Shown here in pieces: positions 1 to 10,919 of a DNA stretch of 64,000 nt. Numbering within the stretch: the first letter of the stretch is position 1; every line of letters starts with the position of its first letter. The stretch is taken from the NCBI GenBank assembly GCA_963932465.1, contig OZ010792.1:18245701-18309700 (forward strand). Direction: 5' to 3'. The position numbers were made by a program, and so were the translations under genes. The notes beneath the pieces were generated by a model. That model searched no databases. It was not told where the DNA came from and saw only the letters and a program-made list of their open reading frames with translations. This stretch comes from Maratus speciosus. Lineage: Eukaryota; Arthropoda; Arachnida; Araneae; Salticidae.

Positions 1-504
1 GTGAATCGTTGATCGAAAATTAGTCCAATATCATTTGAAATATTACATAACAGAGGAGAAAGTACGAAGAAAGACGAAGAAGAAATGACGAATTACAAAT
101 GACTTGTAATTTTTTTTTCAAAATGTTGAATTTTTCCATAGTAATAACGTATTAAAACATAAATTTCCTTAAAAATTATCTTTATTTCCTAGATTTCGAA
201 TCTGTGAATTTTCCTATAAATGAAATTGGAGATATGACTTGAGAAAATAGATAATATTTGCTTAAATAAAATGGGTAATATTCGTTGATCTGAGTTCGAG
301 TTTATAAATATCACATGCTTTCGGAATTACGGCGAAAAACATTTTAAAAAGTATGAAATTATTTTACAATATGTATGTGTGGCAGAAATTCACACTGAAA
401 TTTAAGTATTCGATTCCATTTTTAAAATATTAACTGATATCTATATAGGTTACAATTGAATATGAAAATGTACTCAAAAAATGATCTCTTTCACCTAAAA
501 AAAC
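1..504. other. Non-coding AT-rich sequence (presumed intron)
   Basis: I see no gene, RNA or clear mobile-element terminus here. It lies upstream of the receptor exon and is probably intronic. Confidence 0.5.
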
Positions 505-3157
505 ACCATTTGTGAGAACATCCTCAAGCTAATGTCACGCTTATGCATTTTTGGCTTAAAATCACATTGTTTGGCGACAAAAGAAAAATAAAAAATTGTA
601 AAGAAACAAATAGTAATTACACATGTGACTCACAATTACATCTGCTTGTTTCTTCTTTAAGTCACGTGATGGGAGAATTAGATATAAAAAAAAAAGAAAA
701 GAGCAGAACAGAAAGAAAATGTCGTTAAAATTTCATCTAATCAAATTTTCAGATTCGTTTCCATATCTAACGCAAGCGATAAAGAGCCAAATATTGCGTA
801 TCAAGTGTAATATTTCTTATTAAATTAATTTTTAAGCATTACAAATATTTCTTTCAGTTTTTGATTAAATGTTTCCTTTTTTTAATATTATCACTCATTA
901 AAACGGATTTTCTTCTTCTTTTTTTCTTTTTTTTTTTTCATTTAAATAAAATTAGTAACAGTTTTTCTTTTATTTTTCGAGGTTTAATAGCCGTTTCAAT
1001 TTTTTTTTATCAACGATGAATTTCGCCAAGAAATAAAATGGTAACCTTATCGCCCAAAATAACAGAATTTTCCGTCATAATTCTAAAACTAATATAGGTA
1101 GAATAATGTGTTATAGCTTAAAACCTTCCCTGAAACAATACCTATCTAACGGTATAAGTTCCGTAAAAATCCATGCAGTAGAACTCGAAATCTAGGCGTT
1201 CGGAATGAAATTTCCGTTTGGATTTTATATATATAATAGATAATAGAATAGATAATAGATTTTATATATATATAATAGAATAGATAATAGATTATGTGTT
1301 ATGAACTATCTCAAAGTTTAAAACAGATCGCATTGTTAGATTTCCTAATTTTAACAATATCGCGTTATGTTAGTTCCACATTCCACCACCAGGGAGCGCA
1401 CTCTATTCTTAACGAAAGCGTATCTGAACAAAACTCCTTCATGCAACCTTTCCGTAGATACATGAATCGGGAGGGTGACGGTCTTAACCAATAATGTAAG
1501 ATAATTGCTGAAATTACTACGAAAAATATTTTAAAGGGGCCCTACGCGGGCCCCTAATAGAGTTAGAGAAAATCGGAAGAAGGCAAAATAATCGCGGGGA
1601 AAAGTTTGCTTGGGTGCTTCGGAGCTACTTTTGGCGCGAGATCTAAGCTCTACGACCAATAGGAGCCCAGATATTTAAGGAAATATGAAGTAACAAAGTC
1701 CAATATAAAAGAATTTTCCGTAATAATTCTATAACTAATCTAGGTAGAATGATGTGTTATAGCTTAAAACCTTCCCTGGAACGATACCTATCTAACGGTA
1801 TAAGTTCCGTAAAAATCCATGCGGTAGAACTCGAAATCTCGGCGTTCGGAACTATTCTACCGCATGGATTTTTACGAAACTTATACCGTTAGATAGGTAT
1901 CGTTTCAGGGAAGGTTTTAAGCTATAACACATCATTCTACCTAGATTAGTTATAGAATTATTACGGAAAATTCTATTATTTTGGACTTTGTTACTTCATA
2001 TTTCCTTAAATATCTGGGCTCCTATTTGTCGTAGAGCCTAGATCTCGCGCCAAAAGTAGCTCCGAAGTACCCAAGCAAACTTTTCCCCGCGATTATTTTG
2101 CCGTCTTCCGATTTCCTCTAACTCTATTAGGGGCCCGCGTAGAAGCCCCTTTAAAATATTTTTCGTACTAATTTCAGCAATTATCTTAAATTATTGGTTA
2201 AGACCGCCACCCTCCCGATTCATGTATCTACGGAAAGGTTGCATGAAGGAGTTTCGTTCAGATAACGCTTTCGTTGAGAATAGAGTGCGCTCCCTGGTGG
2301 TGGAATGTGGAACTAACATAACGCGATATTGTTAAAATTAGGAAATCTAACAATGCGATCTGTTTTAAACTTTGAGATAGTTCATAACACATAATCTATT
2401 ATCTATTCTATCTATTCTATCTATTATATATATAAAATCCAAACGAAAATTTCGTTCCGAACGCCTAGATTTCGAATTCTACTGCATGGATTTTGACGGA
2501 ACTTATACTGTTAGATAAGTATTGTTTCAGGGAAGGTTTTAAGCTATAACACATAGTTCTACGTAGGTTAGTTATAGAATTATGACGGAAAGTTCTGTTA
2601 ATTTGGGCGAAAGGGTTACCATTATTTTATTGGCGATGAATTTTTTGATAAATGAATTGAAATGGCTGTACATCGCGGAAAAAAACTGTTACTAATTTTA
2701 TTTAAAATGAAAAAAAAAAAAAGAAAAGAAGAGAGAAAATGAAAAAAAAAATTGACCAGTGGTAATATTGGAAAACGAAAATATCGAATTTAAACATGAA
2801 AGAGAATATTCGTAATGCTTAAAAATTTATTCAATATGAAAGATTGCAGTTTTAAACTATATTTGGCAATTTATCTCTTGCGTCCGGTTAAATAAAATGC
2901 ATCACAAAATTTTATAAAATAATATCTGAGTGACAATTTTGTTTTTGTTTTTGATTTCTTTTAAATTTACTTTTTATTTTTATTTAACTCGACCATCATG
3001 TGACATACAGAAGAAACTAGCAGATGTAATTATAAAAATGACGATACTTGTGAGTTACATATTGTATGTTTTTTGCGATTTTATTTTATCGCCAAACGAT
3101 TTAATTTTAAGCCAAAAATGCATGAGCGTGCCATCGGTTTGAGCGACGTTCACAATA
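505..3157. repeat. Large imperfect palindrome, two ~1.3-kb inverted arms
   Basis: Paired positions add up to about 3684, so the axis is at about 1842. For example GGTAGAA at 1823 pairs with TTCTACC at 1855, the GGGGCCC block near 1534 pairs with one near 2145, and the ATGCATTTTTGGCTTAAAAT region near 543 pairs with its complement near 3122. The central loop is about 25 bases (1830-1854). Arms contain AT microsatellite and a ~150-bp module repeated near each outer third and next to the axis. That module resembles the repeat units of the adjacent Helitron-like block. No convincing protein is encoded; open frames in the arms mirror each other. Confidence 0.85.
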
Positions 3158-3229
3158 TTGGTTATTTCTCAATAAACGACAGCATTTTCTGGAAATACCC
3201 AATCCTACTGATATATATATAATTCAAAT

Positions 3230-3780
3230 GGAAATTTCATTCCCGCTGTTTATAACCCGAGTTCTGCTGAATGTACACTGTTAGATAGGTAATTTTTCGG
3301 GGAATTTTTTAGTACATAAAGCGTCGTTTTACGTTTCTTGGTATTGAATTATGGTTTAAAGATCTTTAATGAGATGAACCTGATAATGGAAAATTAGCCT
3401 CTTTAAATGATTCTGCCCAATGTATTTCGATGGAACTAGGACTGTTAATTAGATAATTTTCCAGGGGCGTTTTCAGTATACAACATGCCCTTCTATATTG
3501 TTCAGCCATACCGTTTTGGGGGATATTCTGTAGTCTGGTATACGCAATTATCACAATAGCCTTTTTAAAAATTAAAATAAACGGTTTTTGATAGAATTTG
3601 CATTATTAGTTTGATAATTTTTCAGAGATAGTTTTAGTATATAATATATTGTTCGACACTGTTTAGTCATAGAGCAATGGGTTAAATTCTGTAATTTTCC
3701 AATATAGCTGCAAGTTGGAAAAAATGGGCTTGGCAAGACAAGGAAAGTTTTCATCCATATTTTCTGTTCAGTAATTAGAT
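3230..3780 (+). repeat. ~165-bp degenerate tandem units, left group
   Basis: Cores at about 3276, 3450 and 3610 share GTTAGATAATTTTTCAGG followed by TTTTAGTATA and a CATCGTTCTAC-like block. The same units recur at 6960-7740. Confidence 0.7.
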
Positions 3781-3887
3781 AATTTATTTACTATAAAGAA
3801 TACATTTATCTCTTTTTAGATAAAAGCAGAAGTAAATTTTATATAAATAACAAAAATATTAATATTCATAAATAAAAATCTATATAG

Positions 3888-4047
3888 CAGTGGTGGAAAA
3901 TTGGCGCAGAGAAGGAGCCTATTGACACCACTAAATTTTAGTAGAATTTTTCGTCTTATCTAATGACATTTTTTATTAAGATGAAGAATACCATAAAATA
4001 TTAGTGGTGTCAATAGGCTCCTCCTCTGCGCCAATTTTCCACCACTG
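3888..4047. mobile_element. 160-bp foldback MITE with 6-bp target duplication
   Basis: The ends CAGTGGTGGAAAATTGGCGC and its complement form a ~47-bp inverted repeat. ATATAG lies on both sides (3882-3887 and 4048-4053). CAG-type ends suggest a hAT relative. The 6-bp duplication is shorter than the usual 8 bp. Confidence 0.88.
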
Positions 4048-4060
4048 ATATAGGAATATA

Positions 4061-5591
4061 CACTGCTCAAAACAATTAAAGGATATTTGAAGTTTTATAT
4101 AAAATAAAGATATAAACGAAATTTTTTTTGCCGATAATAGAAGAAGAGAATCACAAATGCAAATTTCTCTGGTTTTCAAACTGTGGAGTATGCAAATTTT
4201 TAGTTCGACGTCAAAAACGTCGCTTCAGCGGCAGCGAATGAAATTTGACTTTCAACTGGATAAAAGAGAATGAAGACAAGGATGATCGGCATTCAGTGAT
4301 TGCTTTGTTTCGATGAGTACGATGTCTCAGCGAAGTCATTTGACAGATTCAGAAGCTTTGAGAATTGTTGGTAGGTTAGAAGGGGGACAAACTCAAGCCG
4401 AAGTAGCGCAAGTCATTGGAGTGTCACAAAGTGTCATTTCCAGCATCTGGAACCGTTTTTTGGAGAGTGGATGTGCAGGCCGAAGACCAGGGCAAGGTCG
4501 TAGACAGGCAACAACGCCCAATGAAGATCGGTATTTAGCGTTAACAGCTCGGAGACACCGAACCATGAACGCTACTCTTCTCCAACAACACCTTCGCTCG
4601 GCTACAGGCACCACGATTTCAACTAAGACTGTCCGAAACCGGCTCCATGCTGTAGGTCTGTATGCTCGCCGACCAATGGTATGTGTTAGATTAACATCAC
4701 GGCATCGTCGCGACCGCAGGGAGTGGGCAACCGAGCATGTCAACTAAAGGAGAAATGAATGGAGCAATATTCTGTTTTCTGACGAGTCCCGTTTTTCTGT
4801 GCATCCGGATAATAGGCGTATTTTCATCTGGAGGGACCGTGGCAGTAGGAATAATCCTGCGTTCGTGCACGAAAGTGTCAGATTTGGCGGTGGAGGAGTG
4901 TTGGTGTATGGTGGCATCTCTATTGACGGGCGCACTGACCTCTACATCATTCGAGATGTAGCTTTGACTGGTCGCCGATATAGGGATGAGATCCTCAGAC
5001 CTATTGTAGTCCTTTACGCTGCAGCAATCGGAGATAACTTCATTTTAATGGACGATAACTGCAGGCCACATCGTGCAAACCTGGTGGAGGATTTCCTTTT
5101 CGAGGAAGCAATCGTTCGAATGGAATGGCCAGCATGTTCTCCAGACATGAATCCAATCGAGCACGTTTGGGACGCTCTAGGAAGACGAGTTTCTGGCCGA
5201 CAACAACCCCCACAAACTCTTCAAGAACTGGAAAGAGCTCTTCTGGAAGGGTGGGGCAGAATACCCCAACTCGTCATTAATAGCCTCATTGAGTCCATGC
5301 CTCAAAGGTGTTCAACGTTGCTGGCCGCCCGTGGAAACCATACCCCCTACTGAAAATGATTTTCTTTGAAGAAAACACCTTTTCTTATTCTTTTTTTCTC
5401 ATATGCACAAATTTTGTTTTTTTCCTTTAGTACACAAATGCGCAATAAAATGCATTTTTTTCTGCCAAACATGTGTAATTTATTCTCATATAACCTACTA
5501 TGTCTGTCGACCATGTATCAATCAACTAAACAGTTTACCAGATACAAAATCCACCTAAAACTGCAATATCCTTTAATTGTTTTGAGCAGTG
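4061..5591 (+). mobile_element. Tc1-type transposon, nearly intact
   Basis: This 1531-bp element has perfect 27-bp terminal inverted repeats (CACTGCTCAAAACAATTAAA...) and TA on both sides (4059-4060, 5592-5593). It carries one transposase gene. It lies inside the Helitron-like block a few bases right of the 3888-4047 MITE. A diverged paralogue of the flanking sequence at about 6225-6430 shows the arrangement without either insertion. Confidence 0.95.
4313..5353 (+). pseudogene. Tc1 transposase with a single in-frame stop
   Basis: This is a DDE transposase of the IS630-Tc1-mariner superfamily, which cuts and pastes its element at TA sites. The frame spans 346 codons before the final stop, a normal length. 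Residues ~9-52 form a first helix-turn-helix (LTDSEALRIVGRLEGGQTQ...). A second DNA-binding domain follows to about residue 130. The catalytic residues are all present: D157 in LFSDESRF, D248 in MDDNCRPHRA and E283 in SPDMNPIEHVWD, giving DD34E. The one visible lesion is TAA at 4745-4747 (codon 145), just before the first aspartate. Sequence on both sides is in the same frame, so this is a point change and not a frameshift. The start ATG at 4313 is favoured by the motif start, with an alternative ATG three codons later. Confidence 0.93.
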
Positions 5592-5593
5592 TA

Positions 5594-6935
5594 TATACGA
5601 ATACATATTTTAAAAAGCTTAAAGTTCATTTTATTTGTTTTTATAGCTGTTCATATCATTTGGCCACAAATCTCACTTTCTTAAGCCCGAATTGCGCCAA
5701 GCTTTTTAACATCTAACAGTACCCATTGATCTTAAAATCAGGAAAATTGGAAAGTAGATGTAGTTTGTAAAGTATGCTTAAATTAAGGAGGTAAATTACG
5801 TTATCGAATCCATAGACAAATGGCATATTTGGTACCGATAAGTAACATAATTGAGTCTACTGACAATTGGCGTATGTTACCTGGCGTGGTTTGGCGCATA
5901 ATTAACTTAGGAAAAGGTTTAAACTGATTCTGTGTTTTTAAAGCGGAGTTATTCTATAACCGAATTAACACAGAATTGACGTGATTTGAAAGAAAACTTT
6001 TTGGCGACCTTTTTCTATTTTTACGGTATACCAACACCATACCAAATTGTATGCTATTGCGCTATTTATTTCAATCCTAAATGTGCAAATTTTTTTGGTA
6101 ATTTACAGTATAGGGATCTTGGCGAAACGGAGAAAATAGCCTTGGCGGAGAGAAAATTTGGAAACATATTTTCTGGCAACCTATTGACTGTTTCATTTCA
6201 TATAAACAAGCATTTTTTTCTGTTTATACAATTTATTTAACATAAAGATGCAATTTATCTAATTTTAATTAGAAACAGAAGTAATTTGTATATAAAAAAC
6301 ATTTATAATATACATATATAAACAAACAAAAAATTTCATCAAGTTTGTTTTCTTAACTGTTTATATCAATTGGCAATAAATCTCACTTTCTGATGCCCGA
6401 ATAGCGCCAAGTTTTAAAAAAACGCCAAGGCGCCTGTAGTGGAAAAGAAAAGTACCAAATTTTATTGCAAACGATGCCAAACTTTGGGGCTTGATATTTA
6501 TTGAACGCGAATTTCTTTTGGCTTTAATTATTATTTATTCGTAACACTGCAAAAAATTTTAATTTACTATTTTTTGAAGGTGGAAGTATTTTTATAATCA
6601 AGTAAAATTAAGTTATAACTTCATTTTTCGCTGAATAAAACATGGAAATGTTTACTGCAGTGCCAAGAGACACTTAAAATGTCATGCGCGTAGTTGGCGA
6701 TTTTGAAAAAAAAAAAATTTATAATATCGGAACCCACAGCAAATTGGCTCATTTTAACGACAATGTTTTGGTACAAAATGAAATACATTTGTTGTAGACA
6801 TAATAGTAAATCTCAATACTCGCCGATTGAAAAGTCTTTAAAATTATTCAGCAGAGACAACGAGAAATAACTTGCAGTTTCATAAATTTTAATAATCAAT
6901 ATTCTTATCAATCTATCTATCTATCTACTTCTGCT
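5594..6935. repeat. Degenerate duplicated sequence flanking the Tc1 insertion
   Basis: Segments around 5600-5712 and 6225-6430 share the phrases AAATCTCACTTTCT and GCCCGAAT-GCGCCAAG. The second copy also matches 3790-3887, left of the MITE. The two copies are about 715 bases apart. No gene is visible. Confidence 0.55.
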
Positions 6936-7993
6936 TCTACTATATATACTAGAGTAAAATGGAAATGGGAAATTCGTCCCGGTTGCATATAACTTGAGCT
7001 CCACCTGAATGGATTTTGATCATAATGATAATTAGATAATTTTCCAGGGAAGATTTTAGTATATAAAACATCGTTCTACGTTGCTTATACATACAATTAT
7101 GTTTTAAAGTTATATAATCAGACGAACCCGATCATGAAAGATTAACCTTTTTAAAAGATTCAGGCGAATGGATTACGATTGAATTTTCACTGTTAGTTAA
7201 ATAATTTTTCAGGCAGAGTTTTAGTATATACTATACCCTTCTGCATTGCTTAATAATAGAGGTGTGGTGGAAAGTTCTATAATCAGTTGAACCCGATTAT
7301 GAAAGTTTAACATTTTTTAAAGTTCTACAGAACGGATTTTGATAGGAATTTCATTTTAGTTAGATATCTATTCAGACATGGTTTTAGTATTTTGCATATT
7401 GTTCTACGTTGCTTAGTCATAAAGTAATGGCGGAAAGTTCCATAATCATATGAAACCGATTATGAAAGATTAGACTTTTCAAAAAGTTCTAGATGGCGGA
7501 TATTGATAATACTTTCTTTGTTGATAAGACAATGTTTGCGGAGGTTTTAGTTTATTGCGTATCATTCTACGTTGCTTAGTTACAGAATTATGGGGGAAAG
7601 TTCTATAATCAGATGGACCCCTTATGAAAGATCAACCTTTAAAAAAAGTTTTACTGGATGGATTTTGTCGGTTTGTTTGTTTGCATTATTACAAGTAGTT
7701 ATATAATTTCTCAGGGTTTGTTTTATTGTATTGCGTATTGTACTATCTTTCTTTACCAATCCTACTGTTATTGATCAACTAAAAGGGTTAAGACCTTAAT
7801 AGCTGAAAATTTGTCTACACATTAGAAAATATAATAGCACATTGGCGTTCTTATCGTTTTCAGCAGTGCGAAAGGACATTCCAGGTAAGGTTCCATATTG
7901 CTTTAAATCACAATGTCAAATTCAATGATACATTTTGTTTAATTCAAGGTTCATTTGGATAAGCAGACCAGCGTAGCGGGCATAGCCTGCTAG
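6936..7993 (+). repeat. ~165-bp degenerate tandem units, right group, with Helitron 3' end
   Basis: Cores at about 7033, 7196, 7352, 7520 and 7690 repeat the same module as 3230-3780. The block starts with a second 5'-terminus-like stretch (TCTACTATATATACTAGAG) and runs into the CTAG 3' end at 7993. Confidence 0.65.
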
Positions 7994-8420
7994 TATATAT
8001 ATAATAGATGACTTCTGATAAAAAAATGGTGTTATTATAAACTATATTTGATTTTAAGTATCTATATCTATATTAATGTTACAAACAAGTGAAGGTATAT
8101 GAATCATTAGATAGCCGATTGTTTTGGTCGAGTTTCCTAAAAGAAGACATCGTTTTTTGATGAAATTGTGTATTATTCTGCGATAGGGACGTCCTATGCG
8201 TACTTTTCTGTCGATGTTGTCTAAGACTGGATTGTAAATGTGCAATTCTGTGCAATTCTCCAGCGGAAGCGATTGACACCATTTTATATAAAATAAAAGT
8301 GTGTGTTTTAAGTCTTAAAACTGAAATATGTTTTGTACTATCTATATTTATATACATTTTTTTTTTCATCGGGAGCGGCAGTAAATTTTGAAAAAGCAGA
8401 AATCCTGTTTTCTAGTTTCG
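7994..8420. repeat. First copy of a duplicated intron segment
   Basis: 8004-8084 and 8280-8420 align with 8892-9027 and 9356-9410 (shared phrases TATTATAAACTATATTT, GTGTTTTAAGTCTTAAAA and AAAGCAGAA-TCCTGTT). The stretch 8085-8279 is an extra insert only in this copy. Confidence 0.65.
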
Positions 8421-9061
8421 TCCTTTTCGTTCTTTCTCGGAAAACTCGAAATAATTTACTACCTTTTTAGCCCTCGGTATGCTATTTCTTTCTCCCAGCT
8501 TATTTTGTGTCGTCTCCAATAAATAACGTTACCTTGTATAAGCCAGCCGTAAAAAAAGCCGATGTTTCAGTATGCGATTAAATACTCTACAGCATTTTTA
8601 AAACTTTTAAGCATCGCACATTTTCAATGTTTATACCGTCGTACTGGAAAAAAAAAAGTACTTTTTAACGCAATTTGTTTGAAAACTGCATCTCCATTTA
8701 TTTTTTGAAATATTGATTTTTTTTTTGTAGTTTTTAGCAACATTTGTTTCATTTTGGCAACGGAAGTACTCCATTTCTGTAGAAAGTAAAGAAAAAATAG
8801 TTGAAAAATAGCAATTATATCTTCTTGTTGCCATTTTCCCATAAAAACTGAAAAAATAAAATTAAAATACGTACTATTTTGAGAAACATATAAATGAATG
8901 ATTTATGATAAAACATGGAGCTATTATAAACTATATTTAATTTTAAGTATCTATATTAATGCAAATGACGTCATTTTACGTAAAATAAAAGCGTGTGCTT
9001 TAAGTCTTAAAATTGAAATATGTTTGTAGAGTCACGATTATCCTAGTCCCGCTTAACCGAG
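8421..9061. repeat. Intron sequence and start of the second duplicated copy
   Basis: 8421-8880 shows nothing recognisable. 8892-9027 repeats 8004-8340 and includes a TGACGTCA palindrome at 8966-8973. Confidence 0.5.
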
Positions 9062-9350
9062 TTACTTTCTTTTGGTGGACTGGTGGTTTCTATTATTATG
9101 AAACAGCCATTATAAATGAAGCGTTTAGGTGAAGATGAAAGAACAGTCGTAAAAAGTTAGAACTCTGATTTTCTGGTCAGAATGTGAAAAAAATGGCCAT
9201 AATTTAAATTTTTTTTTTTTTTCCTTTCTGACCAGAAAATCAGAGTTCTAACTTTTTACGACTGCTATTTCATCTTCACCTAAACGCTTCATTTATAATG
9301 GCTGTTTCAAAAAAATAGAAACCACCAGTCCAACAGAAGAAAATGAAGTA
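9062..9350. mobile_element. Foldback element, ~115-bp arms
   Basis: The left arm (GGTGGACTGGTGGTTTCTAT... to TTTTCTGGTCAGAA) is mirrored by the right arm 9222-9345. The loop is T-rich, about 9188-9221. The element interrupts the duplicated segment between 9027 and 9356, so it is younger than that duplication. Exact ends and target duplication are unclear. Confidence 0.75.
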
Positions 9351-9461
9351 ATGGAAATGTCGGGGGCGACTTTAAATTCCGAAAAAGCAGAATTCCTGTT
9401 CTCTAGTTTGCTACTGTATTTAATATTCCTAAAACAACTTCGATAATTAATTACATAATAT

Positions 9462-9482
9462 TTGCTATTTTTTTTGTTTCAG
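9462..9482 (+). promoter_or_regulatory. 3' splice acceptor of the receptor exon
   Basis: A T-rich run ends in TTTCAG directly before the codon for Val of the MA helix. The conserved protein similarity starts exactly at this junction, which supports its use as the acceptor. Confidence 0.85.
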
Positions 9483-9659
9483 GTGAAGGACGAATGGAAG
9501 TACGTCGCAATGGTTTTGGACCGTCTCTTCTTGTGGATTTTCACAACAGCTTGCGTCGTAGGAACAGCAGGCATTTTTCTACAAGCACCCCTACTTTACG
9601 ACACCGACATACCAATCGACATTCTGAGTTCGAAAGTTGCACACGTCTTGGATGAATAG
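9483..9659 (+). CDS. Nicotinic acetylcholine receptor subunit, last coding exon (TM4 and C-terminus)
   Basis: The exon encodes 58 residues of a Cys-loop ligand-gated cation channel subunit of the neuronal or muscle plasma membrane. It opens with an amphipathic MA-helix segment ([16 protein letters not shown]). The fourth transmembrane helix follows at about residues 10-33, then the arthropod alpha-type tail [21 protein letters not shown]. It ends at TAG after HVLDE. The 5' boundary is set by a pyrimidine-rich tract and TTTCAG ending at 9482; the open frame read through that tract is intronic. The reading frame continues from an upstream exon in phase 0. The ligand-binding domain, TM1-TM3 and most of the intracellular loop lie outside the window or were not found. 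The tail resembles insect alpha1-4 class subunits more than beta types, but the exact subunit cannot be fixed from one exon. Confidence 0.93.
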   Translation: MKDEWKYVAMVLDRLFLWIFTTACVVGTAGIFLQAPLLYDTDIPIDILSSKVAHVLDE

Positions 9660-10056
9660 TGAAAAACATGATGTCAGTACAAAGGCGACGAAACGAAACT
9701 GTGCAGCATTTTCGACACAAATCCAATTGCACTATAAAATACATAGCTGCCAACCTTTCACTAATCTTCCGTAATATCTGGATTAATTTGACCCAGGATA
9801 ACCACTTTCGAACCAGAAAATATAGTTCACGAATCTTTATTAATTTAATTCAAAGTTTCTACGTGGAACATATTTATTTTCATTTCTTTAAAAAAATTCC
9901 GTTTTGAAACGTATTACGGAAGATTAGTTTGAGGCTGGCACCTGTGAAAATATTTAGCTAATGCCTGATTAACTTGTGCGCGTTTCTCGAACTTCATTTA
10001 TAGACATGTTATCCATATTTACTGCATATTCGTTTGTTTGCATGTGCTGCATGTAG
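9660..10056 (+). other. Receptor 3' untranslated region (extent unknown)
   Basis: The sequence after the TAG has no coding signal. I see no canonical AATAAA before the MITE that starts at about 10057. The first one downstream is at 10112-10117, inside that MITE. Where the transcript ends is therefore an inference. Confidence 0.5.
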
Positions 10057-10226
10057 CAGGGCTGCCATAGGCGACTATTTTTATATTCTACTCGCACCAC
10101 TATTTTAAGGAAATAAATTTTTCAGTATATTTTTCTCGCAGATTTTGTCAAAGTGCACGTGAACAATTTTTGTTTTAAAAAATGGTGCGAGATAGAAGCA
10201 AAAAATAGTCGCCCGTGGTAGCCCTA
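10057..10226. mobile_element. hAT-like MITE, CAGGGCTGCCA family, copy 1
   Basis: Inverted arms of about 50 bp: CAGGGCTGCCATAGGCGACT at the left, mirrored by AAATAGTCGCCCGTGGTAGCCCT at the right. The target duplication is not clear. Relatives lie at 10230-10320 plus 11283-11343, and at 47103-47260. Confidence 0.8.
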
Positions 10227-10229
10227 TAT

Positions 10230-10320
10230 CAGGGCTGCCATTGGTGACTATTTTACATTCTATTCGCACCACTGCTTAAAAAAATATATTTTATATTATA
10301 TTTCTCTTGCACATATTATC
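10230..10320. mobile_element. hAT-like MITE, same family, left half
   Basis: This starts CAGGGCTGCCATTGGTGACT, four bases after the previous copy. Its matching right arm (GTGGTGCTAGATAGAATT...CAGTGGCAACCCTG) is at 11283-11343, so about 960 bases of other repeats may have been inserted between the halves. Confidence 0.6.
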
Positions 10321-10389
10321 TAATTCTTTTATAATACAAATCACCTCTAAACTGGATATAAAGTTGCTCCCCAATTAGGAAGTCCAAAT

Positions 10390-10900
10390 AGCTGCTTACA
10401 TTGTCAATGGAGTTATGAATAAAGAGGACGAGACATATAATGTATTTTCTACCAGTGGCTAGTGAAGTAACTGAGGAAGTTGTCACAAGATGGACGCTAT
10501 TTAAAAAAAAAAAACGGATTAACAGTTTCTGATTACAGCCGGGAAAATCTTCCACCAGTAAATTTCAATAGAGAATTTCTTTTTATTCAAACCTCTTATT
10601 CATGGAACATTTTTCTCGCAGATTTGGTAAAAATTTCCATTTGTATTTACTAGTGTCAATTTTCTCAGGTATAATAATCTTTTTCACTCACACCGTCAGG
10701 AGGTTGTCAAGGTTGTCAGAATACGGTAGAAATGAAGGGATTCACTACAGCCGAAGTAAGCTTGCACCAGTAAATGTGAATATCTGATTTTGCCATCGAA
10801 TTTTTGCATTAATAAGGCGTTTAAATAAGTTCAGATTTTCTATTTAAATTTACTGGTGGAAGTTTGCCTCGGCGGCAATCAACCCTTGCGAAACCGGTTA
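10390..10900. repeat. Interspersed repeat shared with 39.9-40.8 kb
   Basis: 10390-10560 (ATGGAGTTATGAATAAA, GAAGTAACTGAGG, GTCACAAGATGG, CACCAGTAAATTT) matches 39905-40075 directly and 40640-40820 in reverse. 10800-10880 repeats the AATTTACTGGTGG-AA-TT block found at about 40195-40220. Confidence 0.7.
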
Positions 10901-10919
10901 CAGTTGAAACTTCACTATT

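Larger units (their letters stand above)
3203..7993 (+). mobile_element. Helitron-like block, non-autonomous, interrupted
   Basis: The left end reads A|TCCTACTGATATATATAT, matching animal Helitron 5' ends. The right end has a GC-rich subterminal sequence (GCGTAGCGGGCATAGCC) and stops at CTAG followed by T at 7994, the expected 3' terminus and A/T insertion site. Inside are two groups of ~160-170-bp degenerate tandem units (about 3230-3780 and 6960-7740) carrying TTAGATAATTTTTCAGG-like cores. A second 5'-like segment near 6936-7010 means this could be two head-to-tail Helitron pieces and not one element. No Rep/helicase is encoded. A MITE and a Tc1 element sit inside. Confidence 0.6.

Noticed and set aside
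1294..1494. 66-residue open frame as a small gene
   Set aside because: It lies in one arm of the palindrome, its mirror lies in the other arm, and it shows no family resemblance or splice context.
4393..4743. Minus-strand open frame over the Tc1 transposase
   Set aside because: It is antisense to a clearly recognised transposase frame with HTH and DDE motifs.
1..9482. Further receptor exons upstream
   Set aside because: I looked for TM1-TM3 and the pre-TM4 region on the plus strand and saw none; the long repeats suggest one large intron, but a very short exon could be missed.
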